Assembly: GCA_037367355.1 (NCBI GenBank)
Contig: CM074704.1
Span: 2,170,001-2,234,000 of the forward strand
Direction: 5' to 3'
DNA: 64,000 bases
Source: Neoscytalidium dimidiatum
Taxonomy: Eukaryota > Ascomycota > Dothideomycetes > Botryosphaeriales > Botryosphaeriaceae
Part shown: positions 24,927 through 36,093 of the stretch, piece after piece
How positions within the stretch are numbered: the stretch's first letter is position 1
How the letters are laid out: each line of letters opens with the position of its first letter
The notes under the pieces: generated by a model
What the model was told of the DNA's origin: nothing
Databases searched by the model: none
The model's input: the letters and a program-made list of their open reading frames with translations, nothing else
Program-made: the position numbers and the translations under genes

Positions 24927-27291
24927 GGTGGGAGAGGGAGAATATACTTTCAGTCACAATCTGCTCGGTCTCTACATACTGCGCTTGGAAGTCAGCTCTG
25001 TGTTCGATGAGGTTAGCTCAAGGGGGCACTCTCTGGTAATAGAAGTCTTGATGGGAGCTTCCTTTCGAAGATTAGCCTATGCTGCTTCTTCTATTTAAGT
25101 TATACAGATGACATGCTGAGCTATCCACCGGGGGGTCACTCTGTCCAATACGAAGGTAAGAAGCCTAGAACATCAGTGATAAGGGTTAAGTTTAGTGCGG
25201 AAGGGGCCATTGGTTTTTAGGCAATGGGATAGAGCATGATTAGTAGGACGATCGAAGATACCTAGATTATGCAGTATCCGCAATCCCGCAAGCTTGCACA
25301 CGTGCAGGACGAAGGCGGCATCCTTTTATAATACAGGGGGACATTTCTTAAGTGAGTACGAGTAACATATCAAATACGTGGTGGCTCCGTACTCAGTTCA
25401 ATAATGAAGGAATGACATGAGAAATTGGGACCTGTGTGAATATTACCATACGAAGTGAAGCGAGTGCATTGATCTCAACCAACTAAAACGTGTGTATCAT
25501 CTTTTAGAACACATAGCCAACTTTTCCCCAAGAAATCTGAGACATTTCGCAACCATGGAATGGTCATGATGTTCGGTAGGTACGAGGACCTTGTGGTTTC
25601 GTTAAGGTATACGGATCCAGTGCCTGAGCAACATGAAAAGATTAGTGCGATTTCTGGGAAAGCAACCAATTTTTTTGGTTAAGCAATAGGCTACGAGAAC
25701 TTGATCAGGGTGCCCTGTGCAGCCTGAAAGGTAATATGCTGGTGAGCGTCGCCGAATCATCTCCTATTGGGTGCCCCAGCACATGGTACAACAAGAATCA
25801 AGGGACGCGGACCCTTGCCTTGGCGGGGCCGGTGTGCGGGGAAACCTCCTCACGATACCATACTCTACTATTCGCCACAGGTATTTCGCACCACAAGCGA
25901 AGGCATGATTATCGAAACCAACAAAGAAAGCCGACCTTGACCTGCAGTTATAATGTTGGCACTGTTTTTAATGTCATGAAAACATCATGACTGCTCTTGA
26001 GCATTTCTCTAAATACTGCATCTGGGATCCGTTGGCGTGAGAGCGGAGGCTTGTGCTTCTCACAGCTATCATTCATCATATGCACTTCTGTGATTTTGCA
26101 TACTGCGGTATTCCGCGTATAGTTTGTTTCCGTAAGAGAGCATGTCATTTGGTGTCTTTACGCTTGCAATAAGTCTTCAACAGCAAAGTCGTGGGCTATA
26201 TATAATCAGCGGGTAGGATTATATCTACAGACCCACACTCTCAGAACGAGTGACATTTCAAAGTCCATCGAAGTACCTGCGTTCTGGTCAGGCTACGTCA
26301 TGCGGAGGTGGCGCCACGGTACGTATCTACCCAACTAGTCCTCATGACTGGTCACCATACCACGCACGGACCGCAATTCGCGAGGTATATATGCACACCC
26401 GCCCGTTGCCACCCATCGCCATCATTCCACTTCTCTTTTCCATAAAACTTTGCCAGTAATACCTCTTGGTTTGGGGCCCTTCACCATGGAGTTTTTCGTA
26501 TGACCGTTTCGCATCGTACATCGGCCATCGCCTTCCCCTATAACCTTCCGCATTCACTCCCCGTCCTTCTACCTCGCCTCCAAGAAACAACCATACAGCG
26601 TTGCCTTTCGCATTCCTATTGCCTCTTCTTCATCGACTATCCTGGTTTCACTTCTTCGCCACGCATCTTCGCTTCGCCCTTCTAACGCGCCGACCGCGTC
26701 GAAAACACCAAAAGCCTTTGCGCCTCGAGACTCACTGACTTGCCGCTGTTGCTGACACGAACCCCCTTGTCGTTGCTCACAAGCGCAGGTCCACTCGAGT
26801 TGAACATTCGCGTTACTCAAGGACCCCCTATCGATCCTTTTGACTGCCAACAACCTCATCGTACCGCATGCGACCTTTTAATTCCTGAATCCCATCTTAC
26901 TCGCCACGCAGCCACTGCTCGGTATTCAGCAACTCTAAACTCTGGTTCCTCGGCTTTGAAGCCCTCTATTTCCCATTCCTGCTACTCCGCCGCGCAACGC
27001 GCTGGCTCCCTGGAAAGCCTTGCTTGGGTCGTGGTTGTCAGTTCTGATCGTAATACCGGTATACTTCCACCCATTAGCGCCCTTTCGGGACTTAACGAAC
27101 AGCTTGGATTTTACCTGCGTTTGATTTGCTATTCCACATTGTCCCAAAAAAAAAAAAAAAAGAAGAAGGCACAGAGTTCAGCTCCACATCGTCCTTCCTG
27201 GATACTATTAGCGCCACCTGGTTTTTGTATATCTTTGTTTACCACCTACGGTTTCTTGCATGTTAGCGGAATTCTGGCTCAAGCCTTTCGG
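24927..27291. other. Gene desert, right part, and upstream region of a small ORF
   Basis: AT-richer DNA without a supported gene to about 26.4 kb. From about 26480 the plus strand becomes pyrimidine-rich, which looks like promoter/leader DNA of the small ORF at 27292. An A16 run lies at 27146-27161. Confidence 0.5.
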
Positions 27292-27630
27292 ATGTCTGGC
27301 GTTGAAAGATACCTGGTTGTACGAACTGGTTTGTTTCTGGCTCTTCCTGCTCTCTCTGGATTGGCTTTGTATCTGGATCGACGGATCCTGGGTGTACTGT
27401 CTTTGGCTGGCACGCTTTGCTTCTGGATAATACTGGATATGGCTAAGTTAGTTCCTCCGTCGTTTGGGGTTTGGCGTTTCTTAGGCTCTCGTCCTGGTTA
27501 CAAAACGGAACTTCAAGAAAAAAGAAAAAGGAAATTGGGTATTAAAAAGCGTCCACCTCGTGTTGTGGATGGCAAGAGGAGGGACACCAGCGATGGGCTC
27601 GCACTTTTGCGCAGTGCTGGTGATCAGTAG
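27292..27630 (+). CDS. Small hypothetical membrane protein
   Basis: A 112-residue frame starting at the only ATG near its 5' end (MSGVERYLVV). Two hydrophobic stretches, about residues 8-28 and 32-54, could span a membrane. The C-terminal half is basic (EKRKRKLGIKKRPPR). I recognise no family. The same frame is open, without stop or ATG, for another 606 bases upstream, so an upstream spliced start is possible. It may also be spurious; it is the only candidate gene in about 7 kb. Confidence 0.4.
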   Translation: MSGVERYLVVRTGLFLALPALSGLALYLDRRILGVLSLAGTLCFWIILDMAKLVPPSFGVWRFLGSRPGYKTELQEKRKRKLGIKKRPPRVVDGKRRDTSDGLALLRSAGDQ

Positions 27631-28127
27631 CCGTTGTGGTCAATCGCTGACTTGGAGACGGTGAAGCTAAGACGAAGCCCTCAACTATCATTCTCAATAT
27701 TAAATAATTTCTACGAGCTGCTTTTCAAATGAATGTGTGCTAGTGATGTTGTTCAGTGATACTGGATCAGTGCGTTAAAGAAACCAGGAAAAGAATATCT
27801 CTGGGTTAGTATTTACACATCGTCCCGAACTACGGCCTGTGTATAGTGAAAGCAGCTCTGAACGTGCAGCTACCCATGCTGATTCTGCGGTTTGAAGTGG
27901 TTTATTCAGCTGCCGCTGCGCTGTCACAAAGATCTTTCTAAATTGCACAATGCGCAGCCGATTCGTTCCACTTCGAAAAAGTCATTGAAGGCATCCATTC
28001 AACGCAGGATCCTACTGTACAACATGCTCAAGCATATCCTTTTCTACACCTAGCGGAATCCGAAAACGCCAATTCACCATGAAAAGCGCGCGTAGCAATA
28101 TCCACAATGCATTTCCGAAGCATGCGT
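27631..28127. other. Intergenic, tail-to-tail
   Basis: Between the small ORF and the 3' end of the dipeptidyl aminopeptidase gene. AT-rich 3' flank, no gene seen. Confidence 0.6.
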
Positions 28128-30936
28128 TCAATACTGCAAACCGCCCTTCTTGCCATCCCTCTCTCGCACGACGTCGCCCTGAATCGGGACCGGGTCCTCA
28201 GTCCGCAACCACTCGCCATTGAAGGCGTTGATGAGCCAGGTGCTCAATTCTGTAAAAATCTGTGTCAGCGCATGCTCTCCGAGAGATTGAGGGTGGAGGA
28301 TGGAAGGATCAGAACTTACTATCGTACACGATTTTGTTCGCATTATGGAAATAGATGCTGTGATCCGAGTCCGGGAAAACGTGGACATCGTAATTTTCCA
28401 CGCCCGCCAGATCAAGCCGATCCAGCAGCCACAGCGAGTTCTGCATGTGCACGTTATCGTCCGCGACGCCGTGCATGAGTAAGAACCTGACGTTCTGAGC
28501 CAACGCAGTCGCGTTGGTGACGGTCGACTGGGTGTAGCCGTCCGGGTTGTGCTGCGGAGTGTGCATGTAGCGCTCGGTGTAGATTGAGTCGTAGTAGCGC
28601 CAGTCGGTGACGGGCGCGACGGCCATGCCGTAACGGAACGTCTTGCCCGCATCCTGCTCGAGCACCTTCAACGTCATGAAGCCGCCGTAGCTCCAGCCCC
28701 AGATGGCCATCTTCTTCTCGTCGACGTACGGCTTCGAGGCCCAGAGCTTGGCTGCGCTGATCTGGTCTTGCGCTTCGTAGTGGCCGAGGTTGCCGCGGAC
28801 GATGGTGCGGCCGGCGCGGCCGATGAAGCCGGTGCCGCGGCCGTCGAGCGTGACGACGATGTAGCCAAGCGAGGAGGCGATGTAGGAGGAGAAGTCCACG
28901 CCGAACTTCTTCGTAACTTGCTGGCTACCGGGGCCGTTGTACATGTGGAAGAGGACGGGGTATTTCTTGTTCTTGTTGAAGTGCGGTGGGCGGTACTCAA
29001 CGATGTTCAACTCCATGTCATCGACGGTCATCGTGCTGTAGGATAGAATAGGAAGCTCGTGTTCCCGTGCTTTCTTGGAGAGGAGCGGGTTGTCCTCGAT
29101 AAGGCTCTCGTATGGCTCCGGGGCGCTAGGGGTGCTGATGACCTTCTGCCAGGGAATGTCGGGACCTTGGTAGGACAGTAGAGCATAGCTTCCACCAGTT
29201 GAGAATTTTGCATCGTAGTAACCTTCCTTGCTAGTATCCGTGAGAGCTTCAGTGCCACTACCATCAAGCTTGACCCGATAGACGTGGCGTTGAATAGAGC
29301 TCTCCCTCGTGGACACATAGTAGACGTAGTTCTTCTTAAGGTCAACGGCAGATGGAGCCTCCACAACCTCCCAGTTTCCTTCAGTGAGGAGAATGGGATC
29401 TTTTGAGTCCAAAGGAGTGAAGTATCCAAGATGATCGTATCCGTTGTGAATGATGGTATCAATGTATCCCTCGTGAGGGCGGCCATTCTCAGGATCCGCT
29501 GGGATAAAAGTGGTAGTATGGGAAACTTCCATCCACCCTCCATCAAGCTTGTTGATGTCATCCGTTCGCACTACCTGTCCACTCCGCTTCTCAACATCAA
29601 TGAGTGTCATCCGAAGCAGATCACTCTCGCGGTTGGTGCCACGGACGAGCACTTGCTCACCACCACCCCAAACAACTTCGGTGATCAGGCGATCGTCATC
29701 AGGAAAGTCATCCGTAATGTTGACAGAGAAGACTTCGTTCTTGAGAACGTCATAGAACTGAAGATTGACGATAGGATTCGGTGCTCCGGCCTTGGGATAC
29801 TTGATCTCCCGCACCTCAGGGTAGTTTTCCTCACCCGGGTCGGGATCTGTTCCACTGGGCCTGGATATGAAGTACTGGACAGGATATGTGGGAACGAGCG
29901 ACTCGTTGGTCCGAAGAAATGCAATGTATTTTCCGTCCTTGGACCACCACGTAGCGCTGTTGCCTGCGAAGACCTCTTCTTCGTATACCCAGTCGGGGAC
30001 ACCATAAAACAGATTCTCGCCACCGTCATCAGTTATCCGGGTGACTGTCTTAATGTCAAGCCTTCGTAGAAACATATTGTTGTCCCTCGTAAAGACGATT
30101 GAGTCCGAGTTGGGCGACCACGAGGCCAGCTGAATCCGTCCTTCAGGGTCGACCGGGTCCAAAGCTTCAGCAGTTTGCGTCTCGACATCGAAGATCCAAT
30201 AATGTCCATAGAAAGAATGCCTCCAGTTGTGCTCTTTCTCTGACATAACCAGCACCTTCTTGAAATCCGGGCTCGGCCAGACATCATATGGGGCCACCCA
30301 ACGTTCACCAACATAGAAACCGCCGTTCTTCATCAGCACCGTAGCATTCGGCGCGAGTTCCTTCTTTTCCCGATCGCGGACATCTTCCACGACGAGGTAG
30401 CCCTTCGTCGACCCGCCTTTCTCCAGCAGCAGACCGTCCTCACCGTTCGGGCCAGCGATCCAAGACAAGTCATGTCGCTGTGCGGACCACTCTCCCTTCA
30501 GCACCTGGTCCAGTGTAACCTTCTTCCCGCTGCCTCTTGACGACGTCGCTTGTGGGTCATGAGGTTTACTCGAGGCATGTTTGTAAGCGCCCCTTGACAG
30601 GAAGGCGAATAGCGCGAACACCCAGCCCGCGATGCAGATGACACCAAGTATCCATAACCACCTCCGCAGCTTCTTGTCCGCAGGTCTCACGCCGTAGTAT
30701 GGTCCATCCTCGACGTCGAACTCCTGCTCTTGCCGGCGCGACGTGGAATTGAAATCGGAGTAGGCTTCGGGGAGCTGGTCCTTCGCGTAGGCGCCGTTGA
30801 TGCCTTCGAAGACAAGAGAGGTCGTGGAATCGGTGTCGGCGGAGGGGCGACCTTCGTCTTGCGACTGCCTGAGACCGACGGCTTCTTTGGTGAGAGGCTG
30901 CGTCTCCTCGTCGTTTATGGCGCGCTCCTTCGACAT
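28128..30936 (-). CDS. dapB: Dipeptidyl aminopeptidase type IV, vacuolar/Golgi (DapB/Ste13/Dap2)
   Basis: Serine exopeptidase that removes X-Pro or X-Ala dipeptides. Exons 30936-28320 and 28249-28128 give 912 residues, the normal length for the membrane-bound fungal enzymes. It is a type II membrane protein: about 90 cytosolic residues, one membrane helix at about 93-113, then a beta-propeller and an alpha/beta-hydrolase domain. The catalytic triad is visible: Ser about 749 in GWSYGG, Asp 826 or 827 in HGVADDNVH, and His about 859 in DSDHSIYFH. The propeller contains the family block WVYEEEVF, whose glutamates hold the substrate N-terminus. The second exon encodes only the last 41 residues, and the intron is phase 1. 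The membrane anchor separates it from secreted DppIV. Confidence 0.96.
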
Positions 30937-31576
30937 GGCGGCGCGGGTGTGTGGGGTAGTACGTGGAGCTCAGACGGGGGCAGCTTGGACGTGCAGCATT
31001 CCGTCGTGTCCGTTTTGCGCGACCGACGATTTGACGGAGTCGGACTTATTCTTATCTGGATGTGGAAGCCTCAGTGCAGATACGTTGCAGCAACGCGGTC
31101 CTTGTCACTCGCGAAGCATGCATGTTGGTTCTCGCTAGCTCTGGGTCATGGGCGTCGCCAAGAATTGCTTTATTGGGTATGACAAGCTATTGGGCACTCC
31201 ATGCGGCGACTCGCCCGTTTCTTTTTTTTTTTTTTCGGTTCAAAGACTCCGCTCTGGCCTTCTGGCTTTTACCTTAACCCGCCTTGGAACTCTACTGCTC
31301 AGGCCACCAACTCATGCTGGACTCGTATTCTACAGATTGCCACGTTGATCAAAAGTCGCGGCTGCACGGCCTGCGTCTTGGGGATGACATGTGCTCCGCA
31401 GGGCATAGAGCGCCGAACTCTCCACGTGGACGCTTTCATCTGTTACGGCAGAATCATTTGCGAAGGGGATGGTGCCCTCAATCCTGCGCTGCGCAAAGCT
31501 CTCTGAACCATCCTTTCCGGGTATAGACTCGACCAAAAGCTTGACCTTCCAATTCTCCATGCCTCACTTACCCACC
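30937..31576. promoter_or_regulatory. Promoter of dapB and 3' flank of RPB7
   Basis: 640 bases between the dapB start and the RPB7 stop. A T13 run lies near 31220. No gene seen. Confidence 0.55.
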
Positions 31577-32270
31577 TCAGCCTCCCAGGGGACTAGAAGT
31601 AGCTCTTCTTAGAATCAGTGCGTTCTTGCGGACAGTGTGTTGTTAGATCGACTCACCCGAGGTAATCCTCCTTGATCGTTGCGATCGCGTACATGTTGCC
31701 CAGCTCGGTACGGATACCCTTGATCTTGACCCGGATGTGTGTACCCTTTTCAATGACTTGATCGGCGTTGTCCGTCCACTGCGGCGGAGTGGCGTTGCCG
31801 TCGTACCTGATCGTGCCAGGAATCATCTACCCTCTGTTAGCAAGTCTTTGTTGTTCTTGCTACGTCAAGGGGTGCTTAACTACGCACACTCGAGGCGACG
31901 AAGACATTCAGAGGACCAACATCGACGAAGAAACCGGAATCAACAACCGCGGAGACAATGCCGTCAAGCTACAACCCGCTGTCAGTGCTGCCTTGAGCTC
32001 TTGAACCGCCCCGCAACCTACAATCTCTCCCTTGAACGGACGCCACACAATGGCCTTGAAGTGCACAGTGTACTCAATGTAGCCGGTTCCTGGCAGCACG
32101 CGACCCTCCGACTTGTCCTGAGAATCCATCACGCAAATGATGTAGTAATTCTCGATCTGAATACCCTCCACATCCTGCTTCAGGCGGTCTTCGATGTACT
32201 CGTGAACGTTGGGGCCTAGGAAGGAAGGATGCAGAGTAATGGTGCGCTCGAGCTCGTGAAGGAAGAACAT
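31577..32270 (-). CDS. rpb7: RNA polymerase II subunit RPB7
   Basis: Forms the stalk of RNA polymerase II with Rpb4, and acts in initiation and transcript binding. Exons 32270-32022, 31968-31888, 31826-31657 and a terminal mini-exon 31592-31577 (five codons plus one base) give 171 residues, exactly the yeast length. The N-terminal RNP-like domain starts MFFLHELERTITLHPSFLGP; the C-terminal S1/OB domain includes GFFVDVGPLNVFV and VIEKGTHIRVKIKGIRTELG, and the protein ends EDYLGPLGG. Introns have donors GTAGGT, GTGCGT and GTGAGT. The last junction is the least certain: earlier acceptor AGs exist, but only this one gives a conserved-looking end at once. Confidence 0.95.
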
Positions 32271-32985
32271 GGCGGGTGTGTCGCGCAAGCGCAGGCGCGG
32301 TGGAGGTGTCGCGATCAGGCTATGGTGTTCGGCGCGAAGTGGGCTGCGGCGCGACGTAGAGGGACGAGCAGCGCTGGCGGGCAGCGAGTTCAAGGGTGAC
32401 GAGACGCACACACCCGGATGTTAGTCCGGGGTGAAGCGGCGTGGGGCGTGGGCGGGCGGGAGAGAAAGGGTGTGGTCGTGGGTGCTCCAGTTCGCGGTCG
32501 AGCTATCGATATTCCATGCGCGCAGAGGATGGAGTCCGTGCTTCCACGACGTACCGATGCACGCGCGGGGCCTAGCAACGCAGGAACCCCTTCTCAGGCT
32601 GCGCTTCTCTCGAGCGACAGGCTAGTCGCGATGCACCGCGGGAAATGTAATGCAGGTGAAAAAGATTGTAGGTGTAGCAAGCGTTGCTCGGCCGTAGTTT
32701 CACGCGCGGCGCCGCAACGGGAAATACTTGCGCGAACAGAGCGGGAGCACGTGTAAGAGGTCGACGCGCGTGGAATCGGCCGGATTGATGGGCTTCTCGG
32801 TAGGTCAGGTCTCGCTTGACGTCTTCCCCTCTGTCGCGAGATCCCACCTCTTGTCCTCTGGAACTCTTCTGCCTCGGGACCCTCGGCTTGCTTCTGCTTG
32901 ATGTAGCCATATATTAAAGCCCTTCGAGGTCCGTCTCTTTGTGCTCCGCTCATCCCCGCATCCGGCCCAACTCCGAAGCTCCACC
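32271..32985. promoter_or_regulatory. Divergent promoter, RPB7 / MPO1
   Basis: 715 bases between two head-to-head genes. GC-rich near RPB7, and AT-richer with short pyrimidine tracts just before MPO1. No further gene seen. Confidence 0.55.
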
Positions 32986-33740
32986 ATGGCTCTGAACCTC
33001 GAGAAGCAGCTCACCTTCGTATGTACCCAGTCACACCACGCCATGCGCACACGCTAACTTTCGCAGTATGGGAGCTATCACCATAACCCCGTATGACAAC
33101 TTTCACACACTACCTTGTCTCTTCCTTCCGATGCTGACGGCAGAACCTAGGTGAACATCGGCGTTCACATCACCTGCGTGCCTCTGATCATGATGACGGC
33201 ATTCCTCTTCGTAAGGCGTACACGTTCAGTGATGAATCGAAACTTTCTGACCGTCGCGCAAAGCTTGCGAACACTCCCGCCCTTTCTGTCCCCGATGCGC
33301 TCTCCATCCCCAACCTCCCGCTCAACGCTGGGACCGGCTTTGCGGCGCTATATTCGTTTCTTTATATTCTGATGGAACCAGTCGCCGGCAGCCTACTTGC
33401 GCCCTTGATTTTCGCTGGCACTGCCACTGTCCAGCACCTACTGGCAACGTACGGTCCGACGGCCAACTACTACGCCATCGGAGTGCATGTCGTTGCCTGG
33501 ATCGCGCAATTCATTGGACACGGGAAGTTTGAGGGACGCGCGCCTGCGCTGCTGGACAACATCGTTCAAGCTCTCTTCCTGGCTCCTTTCTTCGTCTGGC
33601 TCGAAGTCCTCTTCCATTTTGGCTACCGCCCGGAGCTGAAGAGCCGCATTGACAAGGCTGTCGAGCAAAACCTCAAGAAATTCAAGGAAGAAAAGCAGAA
33701 GAAGGCGGCGAATGGAAGCACGAATGGAAAGGCACACTGA
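32986..33740 (+). CDS. mpo1: MPO1-type 2-hydroxy fatty acid dioxygenase (DUF962)
   Basis: ER-membrane iron-dependent enzyme that oxidises 2-hydroxy fatty acids in phytosphingosine breakdown (yeast YGL010W). Exons 32986-33018, 33067-33090, 33151-33210 and 33264-33740 give 197 residues. The first two exons are only 33 and 24 bases and encode MALNLEKQLTF and YGSYHHNP; the third begins VNIGVHITCVP. The conserved histidines are visible (about H16, H17, H25 and H125 in QFIGHGKFEGRAPALLDN), with several hydrophobic segments between. The C-terminus is lysine-rich. The exon joins are fixed by this conserved HHN...NIGVH block, so the tiny exons are well supported. The Mpo1 function is known for yeast and inferred here. 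Confidence 0.92.
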
Positions 33741-35333
33741 GCGCAGCCACTTGCAAACCCAGGCCTTTCAATACGAGTGTTTTCATGCATCTCTGGAAGG
33801 TTGCGCGCGCATTCGAAAGCCCAGAGAACAGGATCTGAACAAATAGCAACCATGTGACACGCAGATTTGAGTATGAGATACGTATGTTGGTTCCTGTTTA
33901 TTGGTATGGTCCCAAGGCTATTTTCAGGCTATGAGAGAACAGAGAACTTCGAAATTGAAAGTATGAGCCACCAAACTACAGGCACCTAGGTAGTCAAGGC
34001 AATTGAAGCTAGTCAAATCATGTGTCGTGTGGTAGAGAAAATGTGGTGTGAGAGTGTACATGCGTACGCGCCTATGAGCTCGTTTGCACAATAAGCCGGG
34101 ACCCTGGCGGAAGCGGATGCAGGAAGAAGCCACTTAGACCACGAGTGGGGTTGCGGGTACTTGGCACCTGCCGTATTTCATTCTCTAAAATGCGTCGCCG
34201 AATCTCCTATCGTGAAGCCCAAATCTAGCAGACCAGACAAATTAGTTTCTCTTGTCTAGTAAAGGGAGGCAAATATCTCAACCTCAGATAATGTTGAGCT
34301 GTCTCGTTTCCGTTATGATTATCTACGCCGCTATATATGCTTGGTCCGCTTCCCAGTATTTTCTAGCTAAAGAGCCACGATCGATATCGTAGGGGAAGAC
34401 AATACAAGCAGCTTGACGGAACGTCTCTTCGGGTTCCCTTTGAAACTCTTCGTCCATCATTACGCGGCATCACCACCTCTCATTCAGCTATCATTCCTCC
34501 TGCGGTGATATCTCCACCCGCTGGTTCCTAACTCAGTGATTTCCACGTTTCATTCGCTCTACTCATCCATTTCCTCGTCCACCCACTCCCACATTCTGGA
34601 GTCCTCTTCCTCTTCCTCAATTTTGCCTCCCTTCTTCTCTCTCCATTTTTTCCCCCTTTCCCTCCTTCACCTCCACCTCCACCTCCACCTTCACCTTCAC
34701 CCTCTTCTTATGTTCTTCTCAAATTATTTCCAGTGCTTTAATCATCATCTGGTCGCAGAGATTCAAAGCTTGCTTCAGGAAATAGACAACGCCCTTATAA
34801 GGTACAACTGCAGCCAAGTTATGGAAAAGCTCACAGCGGACAGTACGTGAAATAGATGCTCTATTTACAGCAGTTCGACGCACAATTCGCGATACTCGCT
34901 CAAACTCACCTGGTAATAGAGTCTGTGTGCACGGAGGAGCGGTGCGTGCAGAAGAGTGTGAGATGGTTGAATCCCGCCCAGTTCGCTAGATGCTAGTCGA
35001 CAGACCCCTCAGACCACTAATCTTCTTCGGAGCTCTACGTTGGCGCGGTCGGAAGGATTAGAAGCTGTGGGGGAAAAAAGTTCTGATCTTTGAGCCCGGA
35101 AGACATTCCGGTCTACCGAAGGAACAAACGTTCGCGTCTTACGTGGTCTATTCTGGGGGTTAGACAAGTGGCATCGGTATATAGAGGACGCTAATTCTCG
35201 GGTACTCTCAACTATCCGCGATTGAGAGCGTGTGAAGTGAGCTGGATAGAGTATCGAGAGGGATCCGAAGTGACAAGACTAAATGTGGCGCTGCAAAGAG
35301 CTTCTTGAGACGATTGACAAGGGGGAGTGGATA
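33741..35333. other. Intergenic desert between MPO1 and a solo LTR
   Basis: No supported gene. Contains a CTCCAC-rich low-complexity tract (34663-34700) and an inverted repeat CTCTCAA...TTGAGAG near 35207-35230. A frame at 34536-34850 runs through the low-complexity tract and starts with GTG; it is not called. Confidence 0.55.
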
Positions 35334-35581
35334 TGTTGATATACGTAAAGGAAGTAGATAGTATAGTAGCGGGAGCGAAGTAGACCGAATGCCGAGTTCA
35401 TGTATGCATTAACTGATCAATTCAATACCAGTAATTACATCTACTTCAATATGTTCAAGCTTTGAAGGAACTAGTTGCAGTACGGCTAAGATGTTGCGTC
35501 GGATGTAGGAGACAGCGAATGCAAATTTAGCGAAAACAATAATGAACGTTTTAGACAAATCATCCTGATCAAGACTCAACA
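35334..35581. mobile_element. Solo LTR of a retrotransposon (248 bp)
   Basis: Starts TGTTGA and ends TCAACA, perfect 6-bp terminal inverted repeats with TG...CA ends. The five bases GGATA lie immediately on both sides (35329-35333 and 35582-35586), a target-site duplication. No coding sequence lies inside or next to it, so the element was reduced to one LTR. Its sequence is not obviously related to the 137-bp LTR at 24790, so at least two families have been active. The superfamily (probably copia) is inferred from the ends only. Confidence 0.82.
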
Positions 35582-36093
35582 GGATAGAGAGGCAGACACC
35601 AGTCACAATGCTGTGCGTTCTAGGTGGACCTTTTGTAGTACATGCTCACGCGTGCATGCATGCTTGTTCGCTTGCACATTAGCCGGAAAAACTCGGCGGT
35701 AGCGGGAGCAGAGGGAGCTCCTCGGAAGTTGTTGAGCGGGGAAACGCTCGTCGACGAGACTGACAGAGCACCGAGAGAAGGTGTTGGGAAGGCGCTTGTT
35801 ATCTAATTGCATCCGAGCACTGAGGAAGTAGTAGACAAAAGCCAAGGTCTTTCTGTGTCGCAACTTCCCGGTGCAGAGGTGCGTCACTCATGGAGCTGCG
35901 GGCGGGAGCGGAAGCCCCGTGACCTACCAATCGGGTTTAGGCTGCTCGCTGATTGAGAAGGAACGCTCGACGCACCTGCAACTCTTCCTACCAAGCTCCA
36001 TCGCCCCGAAGCACCACTCTCCCCTCTTCTCCACCTGCTTCAATCTCAATTGATAGCAGAGCTATCGAAAGAAGCTTTCTGAGCACAGCAGCC
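35582..36093. promoter_or_regulatory. ATP1 promoter and leader
   Basis: 512 bases between the solo LTR and the ATP1 start. The last 120 bases are pyrimidine-rich, typical of strongly expressed fungal genes. Confidence 0.45.

Noticed and set aside
34292..34400. Another TGTTGAG start that might be an LTR
   Set aside because: No matching CAACA end followed by the left flank (GATAA) was found downstream.
34536..34850. 105-codon frame rich in Ser, Leu and His
   Set aside because: GTG start and translation of a CTCCAC-type low-complexity tract.
35311..35333. Polypurine-like tract before the 248-bp LTR, suggesting a full retrotransposon 3' end
   Set aside because: The GGATA duplication lies directly on both sides of the LTR, so the tract is target DNA and the LTR is solo.
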